A stretch of 43,421 nt of DNA, taken from the NCBI GenBank assembly GCA_028285825.1, contig JAPYNK010000209.1, positions 1-43,421 on the forward strand, written 5' to 3'. The position numbers and the translations under genes were made by a program. The DNA is from Arenicellales bacterium (GTDB lineage: Bacteria > Pseudomonadota > Gammaproteobacteria > Arenicellales > Poriferihabitantaceae). The notes beneath the pieces are model-generated. The model was not told the DNA's origin. It did not search any database and was given only the letters and a program-made list of their open reading frames with translations. Below, piece after piece: positions 16,905 through 25,698 of the stretch (the stretch's first letter is position 1; each line of letters starts with the position of its first letter).

Positions 16905-18089
16905 TCATGAGTCTTTCTTCAAGCCAACCGAACGGCCTAACTGGATCACATCTCGACCGAAACGGTTACGTATTTTGTCAGTCAAGCGATCAACCGAACG
17001 GGATGGCTTGTCACTGTGAATGTCCTGCTTCACTTGATCGAAAATCGAAACCTGCTCATTTTGCTCCGAATCAAATCCGGAAATCCCGACACCGATTAAC
17101 CTGACCTTGAAGGATTTACCCTTCAATTCTTCAGCAATCAAGGTGCGAACATTACCCCAGACGGTTTGTGTACGATGGCTTGGTTTCTCCAGAGTTCGCG
17201 ACCGACTGATCGTATGAAAATCTGCAAAGCGGATTTTGACCTTGATTACACGGCCTTCGAGACCGGCTTTCCGAAGTCGATAGCACACGCTCTCAGTCAG
17301 GTAGATTGCCGTTGATTCTATTGCGCTGTAATTGCTGATATTCCGGGCAAACGTTGTTTCCTGGGAAATTGATTTAACGTCACTGTCCGGAATTACCTTT
17401 CGATCATCAATTCCGCTAGCAAGATTACGAATCCTGACACTATCCTGACCCAACAGATTCTTGATGATACCCGGATCAGCCAGCCTCAGATCCCTGACAG
17501 TTTGAATACCCAAAGACCTGAATCTTGCACTGCCGACCTTGCCGATTCCCCAAAGTCGGTCTACTGGCTGCGGATCCAGAAATTCCTGAACCTGCTCTTC
17601 CAAAATCACGGTAAAACCATCGGGTTTGCCGTAGTCACTCGCCAATTTTGCAAGAAACTTGTTTGGCGCGATACCAACCGAAGCAGTCAGCTCGAGCTCA
17701 TTCGAGATATCGGATTTGATTTGTTTGCCAATTCTGGCAGAGTCACCGTATAGTTTTTCACTTCCGCTACAGTCCAGAAATGCCTCATCAAGAGACAACG
17801 GTTCAATCATCGGGGTGTAGCGCGAGAATATATCGACGATCTGCTGGGACACTTTCCGATACAGGCCATGTCGCGGATGAACAATGAGCAAATGAGGACA
17901 CCTCTTAACCGCTTGTACGGTCGGCATGGCGCTGTGAATGCCGAACTGTCTGGCCGGGTAGTTTGCGGCAGAGACCACTCCTCTTCTTTCAGGATGCCCT
18001 CCCACAATTAATGGCTTGCCTCGGATTTCGGGATTTTCCCGTTCTTCCACAGAAGCATAAAATGCATCCATATCAATGTGTATGATCAT
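16905..18089 (-). CDS. dinB: DNA polymerase IV (Y-family translesion polymerase)
   Basis: Pol IV extends past damaged template bases without proofreading. The 394-residue protein begins at MIIHIDMDAFYASVE (start 18089), matching the family; the frame stays open 12 codons further up without family support. IDMDAF and SLDEAFLD carry the catalytic acidic residues, and KPLIVGG and the following GVVSAANYPARQFG are standard fingers-domain segments. A helix-hairpin-helix region (LWGIGKVG) and a little-finger domain follow. Near the C terminus QVSIF fits the beta-clamp binding motif. No LexA box was recognised upstream. Confidence 0.93.
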   Translation of the reverse strand: MIIHIDMDAFYASVEERENPEIRGKPLIVGGHPERRGVVSAANYPARQFGIHSAMPTVQAVKRCPHLLIVHPRHGLYRKVSQQIVDIFSRYTPMIEPLSLDEAFLDCSGSEKLYGDSARIGKQIKSDISNELELTASVGIAPNKFLAKLASDYGKPDGFTVILEEQVQEFLDPQPVDRLWGIGKVGSARFRSLGIQTVRDLRLADPGIIKNLLGQDSVRIRNLASGIDDRKVIPDSDVKSISQETTFARNISNYSAIESTAIYLTESVCYRLRKAGLEGRVIKVKIRFADFHTISRSRTLEKPSHRTQTVWGNVRTLIAEELKGKSFKVRLIGVGISGFDSEQNEQVSIFDQVKQDIHSDKPSRSVDRLTDKIRNRFGRDVIQLGRSVGLKKDS

Positions 18090-18125
18090 GATTACTTTGA
18101 AGAATGCTGTCAACCCCCATGCCAC

Positions 18126-18500
18126 GCATGTTATAATGCGCTATACGAATGAATGCGTCCCTGGAGCGAAAGTCACCACTATCCCCAGGTACTCCCATTC
18201 CCACACCTTGTTATGGGAATGATACATTCATGCCACTAAACTCTTCGCCTAGACTTCCCCATGTCTCAAAGAGATTTCATGACGTTTACCGTGATTTCCC
18301 GCCCCAATTGTAATCTTTCACGTGAGCTAGATTTGAGGAAAAGTCGAATTTCCATGCTGGAGCCTGAAAAATACGCATGCCGGTTGACTATCCAGACATC
18401 AGCAGGAACCGTCCTGACTTGAAATGTCGGTAACTGCAGTTGCCGAACACAACCCCATGGCTGCTAATTCCGTTCTGATAATCGGTACTGTCCCCTGTGC
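18126..18500. other. Non-coding region upstream of ccm with unassigned stem-loops
   Basis: No gene was recognised in these 375 bp between divergent dinB and ccmA. A TATAAT at 18132-18137 (plus strand, weak -35) precedes a possible three-way junction: outer stem ATGAATG/CATTCAT (18149-18155 with 18225-18231), arm CCTGG/CCAGG (18160-18164 with 18185-18189) and arm CATTCCCA/TGGGAATG (18196-18203 with 18214-18221). It matches no riboswitch or small RNA consensus known to me. CAGGA/TCCTG also forms a small hairpin near 18400. Confidence 0.4.
18427..18446. promoter_or_regulatory. 20-bp near-perfect palindrome upstream of ccmA
   Basis: The sequence TCGGTAACTG followed by CAGTTGCCGA is palindromic over 20 bp with a single mismatched pair (T against C). 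It has no loop, which fits a dimeric repressor operator better than an RNA hairpin. It lies about 100 bp ahead of the ccmA start. The binding protein is unknown. Confidence 0.45.
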
Positions 18501-18529
18501 ATGCAATCGGCAAATGGGAAGGTCAGCTC

Positions 18530-18574
18530 ATGTCCAGCCAAACTAACTATGATGCGAAACGGTCAATTGAATAA
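18530..18574 (+). CDS. Possible 14-codon leader peptide overlapping ccmA start
   Basis: A GGGAAGG Shine-Dalgarno-like sequence stands 7 nt before this ATG, the best such site in the area, yet the frame is not that of ccmA and closes after 14 codons (MSSQTNYDAKRSIE). The ccmA ATG codons at 18549 and 18552 lie inside it and have no site of their own. Translational coupling from the short frame to ccmA is inference; it may also be chance. Confidence 0.25.
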   Translation: MSSQTNYDAKRSIE

Positions 18575-19256
18575 TCAAGTCAAAGACATTCGATCGGTCG
18601 ACTCGCCTGTAAATCTGCCGCTGCTGTCGGTTGAAACCCTGACATGTGAACGATCCGATGTTGCGTTGTTTTCCAACCTGTCCTTCTCACTGCAGAAAAG
18701 CCAATGCTTGCGAATTCTTGGGCCCAATGGCTCTGGAAAAAGCACTTTGATACGAGCTATAGCGGGCATTCACAAGCCCGTCCACGGCTCCATTCACTGG
18801 AATCCTGTCGCGGAAGATAGCCATAGCCAAACCGGCAGGCCAAAGATTGCCTACATCGGTCATGCCACAGGCCTTAACAACGAATTGACCGCACTTGAGA
18901 ATCTGGCCTTCTATGCAAGCATCCATGGCAACTTATCCGGCTTGTCGCCGACTGAATGCCTGGAAAAACTGAACATTGCACATTGCTCTAGCCTGCCGTG
19001 TATGCAGCTTTCAGCCGGACAGAGACAGCGAGTGGCTCTCGCCAGGCTCGTTCTCAATCAATATGATTTATGGCTGCTTGATGAGCCAGCCACATCACTT
19101 GATGACCAGGGTATCGAGCTATTGCTTAATCTTGGGGGAACCTGCCTTAAGGCAGGAGGAGGAGTGGTCTACTGCTCTCACCAACCACTCAACTTCAGGG
19201 GCGAGCACGATAGCATTAATCTTCTCAACTTCAAGGATGAGAACGCCCAATGTTGA
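18549..19256 (+). CDS. ccmA: Cytochrome c maturation heme exporter ATPase CcmA
   Basis: The ABC ATPase of the CcmABCD complex, which uses ATP to release heme-loaded CcmE in the periplasm. Walker A is GPNGSGKST, the Q-loop region YIGHATGLNNELTALENL is typical for CcmA, the signature is LSAGQRQRVALARL and Walker B is LWLLDEPATSLDD. Family members begin near LLSVETLTCE; the nearest ATG codons are 18549 and 18552, giving about 20 extra N-terminal residues, and an upstream ATG at 18501 would give more. The end overlaps ccmB by 7 bp. Confidence 0.92.
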   Translation: MMRNGQLNNQVKDIRSVDSPVNLPLLSVETLTCERSDVALFSNLSFSLQKSQCLRILGPNGSGKSTLIRAIAGIHKPVHGSIHWNPVAEDSHSQTGRPKIAYIGHATGLNNELTALENLAFYASIHGNLSGLSPTECLEKLNIAHCSSLPCMQLSAGQRQRVALARLVLNQYDLWLLDEPATSLDDQGIELLLNLGGTCLKAGGGVVYCSHQPLNFRGEHDSINLLNFKDENAQC

Positions 19257-19909
19257 TCACGGTCATTAAACGAGACCTTAAATGTGTCTCACACAATCTC
19301 TCCAGCTCGGTTCAGCCCATTGGGTTCTTCATCATTATCACATCACTGTTTCCGCTTGCAGTTACCCCAGACCCGAAAGTGCTGCAAGGTATTGCTCCCG
19401 GGATTATCTGGATCTCGGCCCTGTTGGCCACCTTGCTTGCCCTCGATACCCTTTTCAAGGAAGACTTCGTTGACGGAACCATAGACCAGATGTTCATTGT
19501 GGCCAACTCACTATATGTCGTGGCTTTTGCGCGCATCATTTCTCATTGGCTAATTTCTGGATTGCCCCTGATCCTGATGTGTCTCATCATCGCTTTCATG
19601 TTGCAAATTCCGGAACACTCCCTTGATGCGTTGATTGTGAGCCTTCTATTGGGCACGCCAACCCTGAGCCTGGTTGGTTCGATAGGTGCCGCACTCACGG
19701 TTGGGCTTCGCTACAGTGGCGTGCTACTCGCTCTAATAACCCTTCCCCTCTATATACCCGTAATGATCTTTGGGGCCAGTTGTATCAGTGCTGACCTGAT
19801 TGGACTGCAGTGGAGCGGACAGGCCTATCTGCTAGCAGCCATGCTGGTACTCAGCATTACCCTGGCACCATTTGCAACAGCTGCCGCCCTTCGAATCAAC
19901 ATCAATTGA
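19250..19909 (+). CDS. ccmB: Heme exporter permease CcmB
   Basis: The 219-residue membrane subunit of CcmABCD. Six hydrophobic segments are visible (for example FFIIITSLFPLAVTP and IIWISALLATLLALD), with the conserved FKEDFVDGTIDQM between the second and third segments, a CcmB hallmark. Its start lies inside the last codons of ccmA. CcmB anchors the ATPase to CcmC and CcmD; it does not itself carry heme as far as is known. The gap before ccmC is about 100 bp, the largest inside this operon. Confidence 0.93.
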   Translation: MLITVIKRDLKCVSHNLSSSVQPIGFFIIITSLFPLAVTPDPKVLQGIAPGIIWISALLATLLALDTLFKEDFVDGTIDQMFIVANSLYVVAFARIISHWLISGLPLILMCLIIAFMLQIPEHSLDALIVSLLLGTPTLSLVGSIGAALTVGLRYSGVLLALITLPLYIPVMIFGASCISADLIGLQWSGQAYLLAAMLVLSITLAPFATAAALRININ

Positions 19910-20005
19910 ACAAATCCAAATCGGATAAAATTAACTGTTGACTTGCGGTTTCTGCCACACATGACATCTCATTGCACTGAATCAAAAAACCATGCGCGAA
20001 GGCCC

Positions 20006-20755
20006 ATGCAAAAACGCAATTCCCGGGCCTGGTTCCATCGTTTTGGTTCTTCATCCTATTTTTACCGCATTGCTTCACGCTGGGGACCTCGTACAGGATG
20101 GGGGGCTCTGGTTTTAATGGTGACTGGCATCTTCATGGGACTCTTTGTCGCTCCGCCTGATTATCAGATGGGAGACAGCTACCGCATCATATACATCCAC
20201 GTACCCACAGCATGGATGTCCCTTTCAGTCTATGTTCTGATGGCTCTTGCGGCAGCCATTGGACTGATCTGGAAGATGAAGGTGTCGTTCCATGTATCAC
20301 GAGCTTGTGCTCCAATCGGGGCTGCATTCACATTTTGTGCTTTGATTACTGGCTCGTTATGGGGGAAGCCAACCTGGGGCACCTACTGGATATGGGATGC
20401 CCGGTTAACTTCCGAGCTCGTATTGCTGTTCTTGTACATGGGCTACATGGCTCTCGACAAAGCGATACCGGATCGCAACACTGCTTCACAGGCAACTGCA
20501 GTACTTAGCCTTGTGGGACTTGTGAACATTCCCATCATTCATTACTCAGTTGAGTGGTGGAATACCCTTCATCAAGGATCAACAGTCATTCGAATGGACG
20601 GCCCAAGCATCGATGCGCAAATGCTGGTGCCGCTGCTGATAACCACTGTTGCCATGAATCTGTATTTTGTTTCAGTGCTATTTAGCAGGGTTCGATGCGA
20701 ACTGCTGAATCTTGAACGACGGACCCAATGGGTCCGGGAGGTCATTAATGGCTGA
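20006..20755 (+). CDS. ccmC: Heme handling protein CcmC
   Basis: CcmC presents heme to CcmE in the periplasm. From the ATG at 20006, preceded by GAAGG, the protein has 249 residues, close to the 245 of E. coli; the frame is open from a TTG at 19943, but that would add an unusual tail. Six membrane segments, the tryptophan-rich WGKPTWGTYWIWDARLT motif between them and the two conserved heme-ligand His regions (YIHVPTAW and IIHYSVEWWNTLHQG) are present. The stop overlaps the start of ccmD. Confidence 0.94.
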   Translation: MQKRNSRAWFHRFGSSSYFYRIASRWGPRTGWGALVLMVTGIFMGLFVAPPDYQMGDSYRIIYIHVPTAWMSLSVYVLMALAAAIGLIWKMKVSFHVSRACAPIGAAFTFCALITGSLWGKPTWGTYWIWDARLTSELVLLFLYMGYMALDKAIPDRNTASQATAVLSLVGLVNIPIIHYSVEWWNTLHQGSTVIRMDGPSIDAQMLVPLLITTVAMNLYFVSVLFSRVRCELLNLERRTQWVREVING

Positions 20756-20903
20756 ACTCATCAACATGGGGGGGCATGGCTTTTATATCTGGACTAGCTA
20801 TGCCGTAGTTTCCGGAGTACTGGTTTATGGCTTCGTTTCTCCTGTTCGCCGTCACAAGCAGCTAATTGACGAAATCGCAAAACAACAGAAATCGGACAAA
20901 TGA
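20748..20903 (+). CDS. ccmD: Heme exporter small subunit CcmD
   Basis: A 51-residue single-span protein (MAELINMGGHGFYIW..., helix around 13-32, then a basic end). CcmD holds CcmE to the CcmABC complex and helps release it. The start at 20748 overlaps the ccmC stop by 8 bp. The GGHGFYIWTSYAV stretch is typical of the family. Small size makes this gene easy to miss. Confidence 0.9.
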   Translation: MAELINMGGHGFYIWTSYAVVSGVLVYGFVSPVRRHKQLIDEIAKQQKSDK

Positions 20904-20946
20904 CCAAATCCTGTTCACCAAGTAAGTGCCGAGTTGCTCAGAATTG

Positions 20947-21396
20947 ATGCAGGCACAACGAAAAAAACGGCTTTTGATCGTGACCATGATTATGGTGGGG
21001 GTTTCGATATCTGCGGTATTAACCCTGCTCTCGCTAACCGAAAACATCAATTTATTCTATAGCCCCAGTCAGGTACATGCAGGAGAAGTCCCTGCCGATG
21101 CATCCATACGAATCGGGGGCATGGTCGTCAAGGGATCAGTAAACCGAAATCCGGATAGTCTTGAGGTGAATTTTGACCTGACCGATACTGCAAAAATTGT
21201 AACTGTCGTCTATACCGGCATTCTTCCCGACCTGTTTAGAGAAGGTCAGGGTATCGTCGCTGCCGGCAAAATGAAAAATGGCCGATTTCATGCTGATCAG
21301 GTTCTGGCCAAACATGACGAAACCTATATGGCACCAGAAATCAGTGAATCGATAAAAGCCGCTCATGGCCAGCAATCAATGGAATCGGGTTACTGA
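20947..21396 (+). CDS. ccmE: Heme chaperone CcmE
   Basis: A 149-residue periplasmic chaperone with one N-terminal membrane anchor (about 10-30) and an OB-fold domain. H123 in VLAKHDETYMAPE is the residue that binds heme covalently, and Y127 matches the nearby conserved Tyr. The start at 20947 (MQAQRKKRLL) fits the family; a GTG at 20926 would add 7 residues. It accepts heme from CcmC and passes it to CcmF. Confidence 0.93.
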   Translation: MQAQRKKRLLIVTMIMVGVSISAVLTLLSLTENINLFYSPSQVHAGEVPADASIRIGGMVVKGSVNRNPDSLEVNFDLTDTAKIVTVVYTGILPDLFREGQGIVAAGKMKNGRFHADQVLAKHDETYMAPEISESIKAAHGQQSMESGY

Positions 21397-21398
21397 AA

Positions 21399-23363
21399 AT
21401 GATTCCCGAGCTTGGACATTTTTCACTGGTTCTTGCACTGGCGCTGGGTCTTCTAATGGCAACCCTGCCACTGCTCGGCGCTTATCGGGGGGTTGTGACC
21501 TGGATCGCTTTCGCAAAACCGGCCGCATTGGCCCAGTTTGCTCTGATTTCATTTTCGTATTTCTGTTTGACGTGGGCATTTCTTGATAATGATTTTTCAG
21601 TGGCATATGTCGCCAACCATTCCAACACTGAACTTCCATTGATTTACAGGATTTCCGGGGTATGGGGAGGGCATGAGGGATCGCTATTGCTCTGGATGCT
21701 GATTCTCTCAGGCTGGACTGCGGCCGTAGCCCTGTTTTCCAAATCACTGCCCTCATCGCTGTCATGCCGAGTAATTGCCGTCATGGGTCTTGTGGGCATT
21801 GGCTTCTTATTGTTCACCCTGCTCACATCCAATCCATTTACGCGCTTGCTCCCTGCGCCGCAGGAAGGGGGCGACCTCAACCCCCTGCTTCAGGATTTTG
21901 GACTGGCTGTACACCCGCCAATGCTCTATCTCGGTTATGTGGGCTTCTCCGTACCGTTTGCATTTGCCATTGCGGCGCTTCTCGGAGGGAAATTTGATTC
22001 AGCATGGGCACGGTGGACTCGCCCTTGGGCCAACATGTCATGGGTATTTCTGACCATTGGCATTGCCCTTGGTTCCTGGTGGGCCTACTATGAGCTTGGA
22101 TGGGGCGGCTGGTGGTTCTGGGATCCCGTCGAAAACGCCTCCTTCATGCCCTGGCTGGTTGGAACAGCACTCATTCACTCCCTCGCCGCAACTGAAAAGC
22201 GCGGTGTTTTCAAGGCCTGGTCTGTCCTGTTGGCTGTTCTGGCCTTCTCTCTTTCTCTGCTGGGTACATTTTTGGTGCGTTCCGGCGTATTGATTTCCGT
22301 ACATGCATTCGCAACTGATCCTACAAGAGGCTTGTTCATCCTGATCTTCCTCGGTATTGTAACCGGCAGTTCCCTGCTTCTCTATGCTTACAGAACCTCG
22401 ACCATCGTAAGCCGGGTCCGGTTTCATCCTGTTTCAAGAGAGATGATGATTCTCGTAAATAATGTCCTGTTCGGGATTTTGTGTTTTTCGGTCCTGCTTG
22501 GCACATTATATCCCCTGATCTTCGATGCCCTCAATCTTGGAAAAATTTCAGTTGGGCCGCCCTATTTCGATTTCATATTCACCTGGCTTGGCTTTCCGCT
22601 TCTTGTCGCAGTTGGCACTGGCGCTCTACTCAGATGGAAAAAGGATGATTTCTCCAGAATGCGAAAACGGATTTTGCTGACCGGCACTGTATCCGCACTC
22701 ACCGGGTTTCTCATGCCTTTGGTCATGCCGTTCTATTCGTTTGGCGTTGCAGCAGGTATTGCCGGCGGCACCCTGGTTATCCTGCTCAGTCTTTCCATTG
22801 CAGTAGACAGAATGGGCAAGGTCAACCGCATTCGCAACCTGCGATCAACGCCCCGTGCAATCTACGGAATGATCATCGCACATATCGGCCTTGGAATATT
22901 CATCATCGGTGTTGTGATGACCACTGTCTACAGCATTGAAAAGGATGTGCGCATGCAGGCCGGAGACCGGCATGAAATCGAAAACTACACCTTCGTGTTT
23001 GAAGATGTGGTCAGTCGTGAAGGCCCCAACTACAGTTCCGTGACCGGAATTTTCAATGTTTACAAATCAGGGCGTCAAGTCGCCCGGCTCGAACCAGAAA
23101 AACGGGTTTATCGCGTCCAGCAAAACCCGATGACTGAAGCGGCCATTGATCCCGGCTTTACCCGTGACTTGTATGTTGCGCTGGGTGAACCGCTTGAAAA
23201 CCTGCAAACCTGGGCAGTCAGGATTTACTGGAAACCTCTTGTGCGCTGGATCTGGCTGGGTGCCATATTCATGGCTGTAGGCGGGTTGATGGGAGCAACC
23301 GACAAACGCTACCGGAATCAAGCCAGAGCCAGAAAACTTGAACCGGTGCAAAACCCGGCATGA
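21399..23363 (+). CDS. ccmF: Cytochrome c heme lyase subunit CcmF
   Basis: A 654-residue multi-span protein, the usual length. The periplasmic tryptophan-rich WWD domain reads GWGGWWFWDPVENASFMPWL in essence (around 234-253). Further signatures are LLPAPQEGGDLNPLLQD and VHPPMLYLGYVGF with its conserved His. CcmF joins heme to the CXXCH motif of apocytochrome c with CcmH. It starts 2 bp after ccmE and overlaps ccmG by 4 bp. Confidence 0.95.
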   Translation: MIPELGHFSLVLALALGLLMATLPLLGAYRGVVTWIAFAKPAALAQFALISFSYFCLTWAFLDNDFSVAYVANHSNTELPLIYRISGVWGGHEGSLLLWMLILSGWTAAVALFSKSLPSSLSCRVIAVMGLVGIGFLLFTLLTSNPFTRLLPAPQEGGDLNPLLQDFGLAVHPPMLYLGYVGFSVPFAFAIAALLGGKFDSAWARWTRPWANMSWVFLTIGIALGSWWAYYELGWGGWWFWDPVENASFMPWLVGTALIHSLAATEKRGVFKAWSVLLAVLAFSLSLLGTFLVRSGVLISVHAFATDPTRGLFILIFLGIVTGSSLLLYAYRTSTIVSRVRFHPVSREMMILVNNVLFGILCFSVLLGTLYPLIFDALNLGKISVGPPYFDFIFTWLGFPLLVAVGTGALLRWKKDDFSRMRKRILLTGTVSALTGFLMPLVMPFYSFGVAAGIAGGTLVILLSLSIAVDRMGKVNRIRNLRSTPRAIYGMIIAHIGLGIFIIGVVMTTVYSIEKDVRMQAGDRHEIENYTFVFEDVVSREGPNYSSVTGIFNVYKSGRQVARLEPEKRVYRVQQNPMTEAAIDPGFTRDLYVALGEPLENLQTWAVRIYWKPLVRWIWLGAIFMAVGGLMGATDKRYRNQARARKLEPVQNPA

Positions 23364-23908
23364 AACTGTCAAAAAAGCGATACAAGGCAATTTGGCCGTT
23401 CGTTGTTTTTTGTGGGTTGGCCGTGCTTCTGTATATTTCACTGGGGAAAGACCCTCAACACATTCCTTCTCCCCTGATCGGTAAGCCCGCACCTGACTTC
23501 ACATTGCCGGATCTCCAGAATCACAGTCTGCTGTCCAAACAGGACATGCAGGGCAATGTCTGGCTTCTCAATGTTTGGGCTTCATGGTGCGTGGCCTGTG
23601 TTGAAGAGCACCCGCTTCTCAATGACCTGTCGGCTAGCGGCATTGTCCTAATCGTGGGCCTGAATTACAAGGATGTGCAAAACAATGCCGTAGAATGGCT
23701 GGACAAGCATGGCAACCCCTATAGCTTTATCGCCGTAGATGCCTCCGGTGATGTGGGCATTGATTACGGAGTGTATGGAGTCCCTGAGACCTTCCTGGTA
23801 GACCAGAGCGGATATATTCAATACAAGCATGTTGGCCCCCTGAATCCGGAAATCATCAGTCAGCAAATTCTTCCATTAATCCGTCTCTTGCAGGAACAGG
23901 AATCGTGA
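23360..23908 (+). CDS. ccmG: Thiol:disulfide interchange protein CcmG/DsbE
   Basis: A 182-residue membrane-anchored thioredoxin-fold protein that keeps the apocytochrome CXXCH thiols reduced. After one N-terminal membrane span (about 11-28) come GKPAPDFTLPDL and the active site WCVAC (C77, C80). The later GVYGVPETFLVD holds the cis-proline of the fold. It overlaps ccmF and ccmH by 4 bp on each side. Confidence 0.94.
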   Translation: MKLSKKRYKAIWPFVVFCGLAVLLYISLGKDPQHIPSPLIGKPAPDFTLPDLQNHSLLSKQDMQGNVWLLNVWASWCVACVEEHPLLNDLSASGIVLIVGLNYKDVQNNAVEWLDKHGNPYSFIAVDASGDVGIDYGVYGVPETFLVDQSGYIQYKHVGPLNPEIISQQILPLIRLLQEQES

Positions 23909-24402
23909 CTGGGGCAGTTTTATTCAGTCGACTCGTCAACCTGCTCCTATTTTCGGCGCTGGTTGTATCGGTCCAGCCCGCTATCGGGTTTGCGGCAGAA
24001 CCTCTGCCTGACTTGCCCAGTGTCGAGCAGCAAAGAACCTACGACAGGCTAATCCGGGAGCTGCGCTGCCTGGTTTGCAAGAACCAGAATTTGCTGGACT
24101 CCAATGCCGAGCTGGCTGCAGATCTTCGAAGGAAAACCCATGAACTGATAGCAGAAGGCAGAAACTATCAGGAAGTGGTCGACTATATGACTGACCGGTT
24201 CGGAACTTTCGTAATGTACCGCCCTCCACTGAAGACCTCAACATATGCTCTATGGGGATTGCCTTTTCTCGGTTTCATAGTTGTTCTCACCCTGATCATT
24301 CACCGTATCCGCAAACGCTCTCAAATTCAGCTGCTGGAACTCGGGGATGAGGATCGAAAAATCGCTGACGACCTGCTGGACAAAAGGAAAAGAGATTCTT
24401 AA
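23905..24402 (+). CDS. ccmH: Cytochrome c maturation protein CcmH
   Basis: A 165-residue thiol reductase subunit of the heme lyase. It has a signal peptide, the LRCLVCKNQNLLDSNA motif with C55 and C58, a three-helix domain and a C-terminal membrane span (about 112-132). It corresponds to the N-terminal half of E. coli CcmH; the TPR half is the separate following gene. It overlaps ccmG by 4 bp. Confidence 0.93.
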   Translation: MTGAVLFSRLVNLLLFSALVVSVQPAIGFAAEPLPDLPSVEQQRTYDRLIRELRCLVCKNQNLLDSNAELAADLRRKTHELIAEGRNYQEVVDYMTDRFGTFVMYRPPLKTSTYALWGLPFLGFIVVLTLIIHRIRKRSQIQLLELGDEDRKIADDLLDKRKRDS

Positions 24403-24404
24403 TC

Positions 24405-25589
24405 GTGATTTCGATACTGATCATCCTGCTACTGTTTGCGGTCGCAATCACTGCTGTTTTGCCCACCTTACTGAATCGTTCCCGCATCGCTCAAGACGAA
24501 CGCGATCAATCCAACACGGATATTGCTCTTGATCGAATCCACGAAGTCAAAGACATGGATACTGAGAATCGCATCGAGGCTGAAGACGAAATCAGGAACA
24601 GCCTGCTGGAAGATACGGAATCCATGGAGGCTGTCGCCAGCAAATTCATTCCGTTTCGGCATTCACTGTGGATTCCGGTTTTCCTGGTCGGGGTCTCGGT
24701 CGGAATCTATTCCCAGATTGGCAACCCCGTCTTGATGTTTGACGGCGTGCAGCCTTCACCAGCAGAATCTGCTCATAGGCCGGAAAACCTTGAAGCGATG
24801 ATTCAGCAGCTCGAAGACAGGATTGAGAAAGACCCTGACAACATTGAAGCCCTGCAAATTGCCGCCCGGGTCTATTCAACCATTGGCAACTCGACCAAGG
24901 CTGAGGAGGCATACCGCAGACTTAATGACTTGTCGCCAGGCAATCCTGACTACCTTACGGGTATTGCAAACGCAGTTATCCTGAATAGCAATGATACCTA
25001 TACCCCAGAAGCAGAATCATTTGTCAAACAGGCTCTGACCATCGATCCACTGCATGAAAGCGCATTATGGATATCCGCCCTCGGCGCAAGCAGCCAAGGC
25101 GAAATTGAACAATCCATAAGACAACTCGAAATCCTGCTGACGCTGGTTCAGGATGAAGCTGAGGTACGCCAATCATTGCTCGCAATGATTGATCAGCAGC
25201 GTGCATTGCCAGGCAATGAATCCGGCATTGATCAGGCTGAAGGGAAAACCCTGATCGTGGAAGTGGTGCTGGATGACAACCTTTCTGCATTGGTTTCTTC
25301 TGCCGACACGGTATTTGTTACCGCCAAAGCGGCCAGCGGACCCCCAGCCCCGCTGGCCGTTCGCAAGTTGACTGTCGATGATTTGCCGCTAACCGTGATC
25401 CTGTCGAGTGCTCACTCCATGATTGACACCATGACAGTCGATCACTTTGACGATATTCTTATTCAGGCCAGAATTTCAAAAGGCGGAACAGCTGAAATGA
25501 ATTCGGGGGACATTGCGAGTGAAGAAATACTGATCTCAGGACAACCCGAGAACCGGCTTTCGCTGACGATCAGCGAGGTCATTGAATAG
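24405..25589 (+). CDS. ccmI: Cytochrome c biogenesis TPR protein CcmI/CycH
   Basis: CcmI chaperones apocytochrome c to the CcmFH heme lyase. The 394-residue protein starts with GTG 2 bp after ccmH. Two membrane spans (near 1-18 and about 88-106) frame a charged cytoplasmic loop, then TPR repeats follow (for example DPDNIEALQIAARVYSTIG) and a periplasmic C-terminal domain of about 120 residues with beta strands. It closes the ccm operon; bactofilin comes in from the other strand. Confidence 0.88.
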   Translation: MISILIILLLFAVAITAVLPTLLNRSRIAQDERDQSNTDIALDRIHEVKDMDTENRIEAEDEIRNSLLEDTESMEAVASKFIPFRHSLWIPVFLVGVSVGIYSQIGNPVLMFDGVQPSPAESAHRPENLEAMIQQLEDRIEKDPDNIEALQIAARVYSTIGNSTKAEEAYRRLNDLSPGNPDYLTGIANAVILNSNDTYTPEAESFVKQALTIDPLHESALWISALGASSQGEIEQSIRQLEILLTLVQDEAEVRQSLLAMIDQQRALPGNESGIDQAEGKTLIVEVVLDDNLSALVSSADTVFVTAKAASGPPAPLAVRKLTVDDLPLTVILSSAHSMIDTMTVDHFDDILIQARISKGGTAEMNSGDIASEEILISGQPENRLSLTISEVIE

Positions 25590-25698
25590 TCAACTGCATT
25601 GCTGACCGTCCAATCTGCAGCAACCGTGAATTGATGCTCAATGGAAAGGCCCAAGTCAAGTCAGGCTGCGACTGGATCAAGCTCACGCAGCGGAGAGG

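Noticed and set aside
18126-18500. 6S RNA, SRP RNA or a known riboswitch ahead of ccmA
   Set aside because: The conserved cores of these RNAs that I know (6S bubble, SRP GGAAG loop, SAM, cobalamin, TPP, FMN motifs) were not found.
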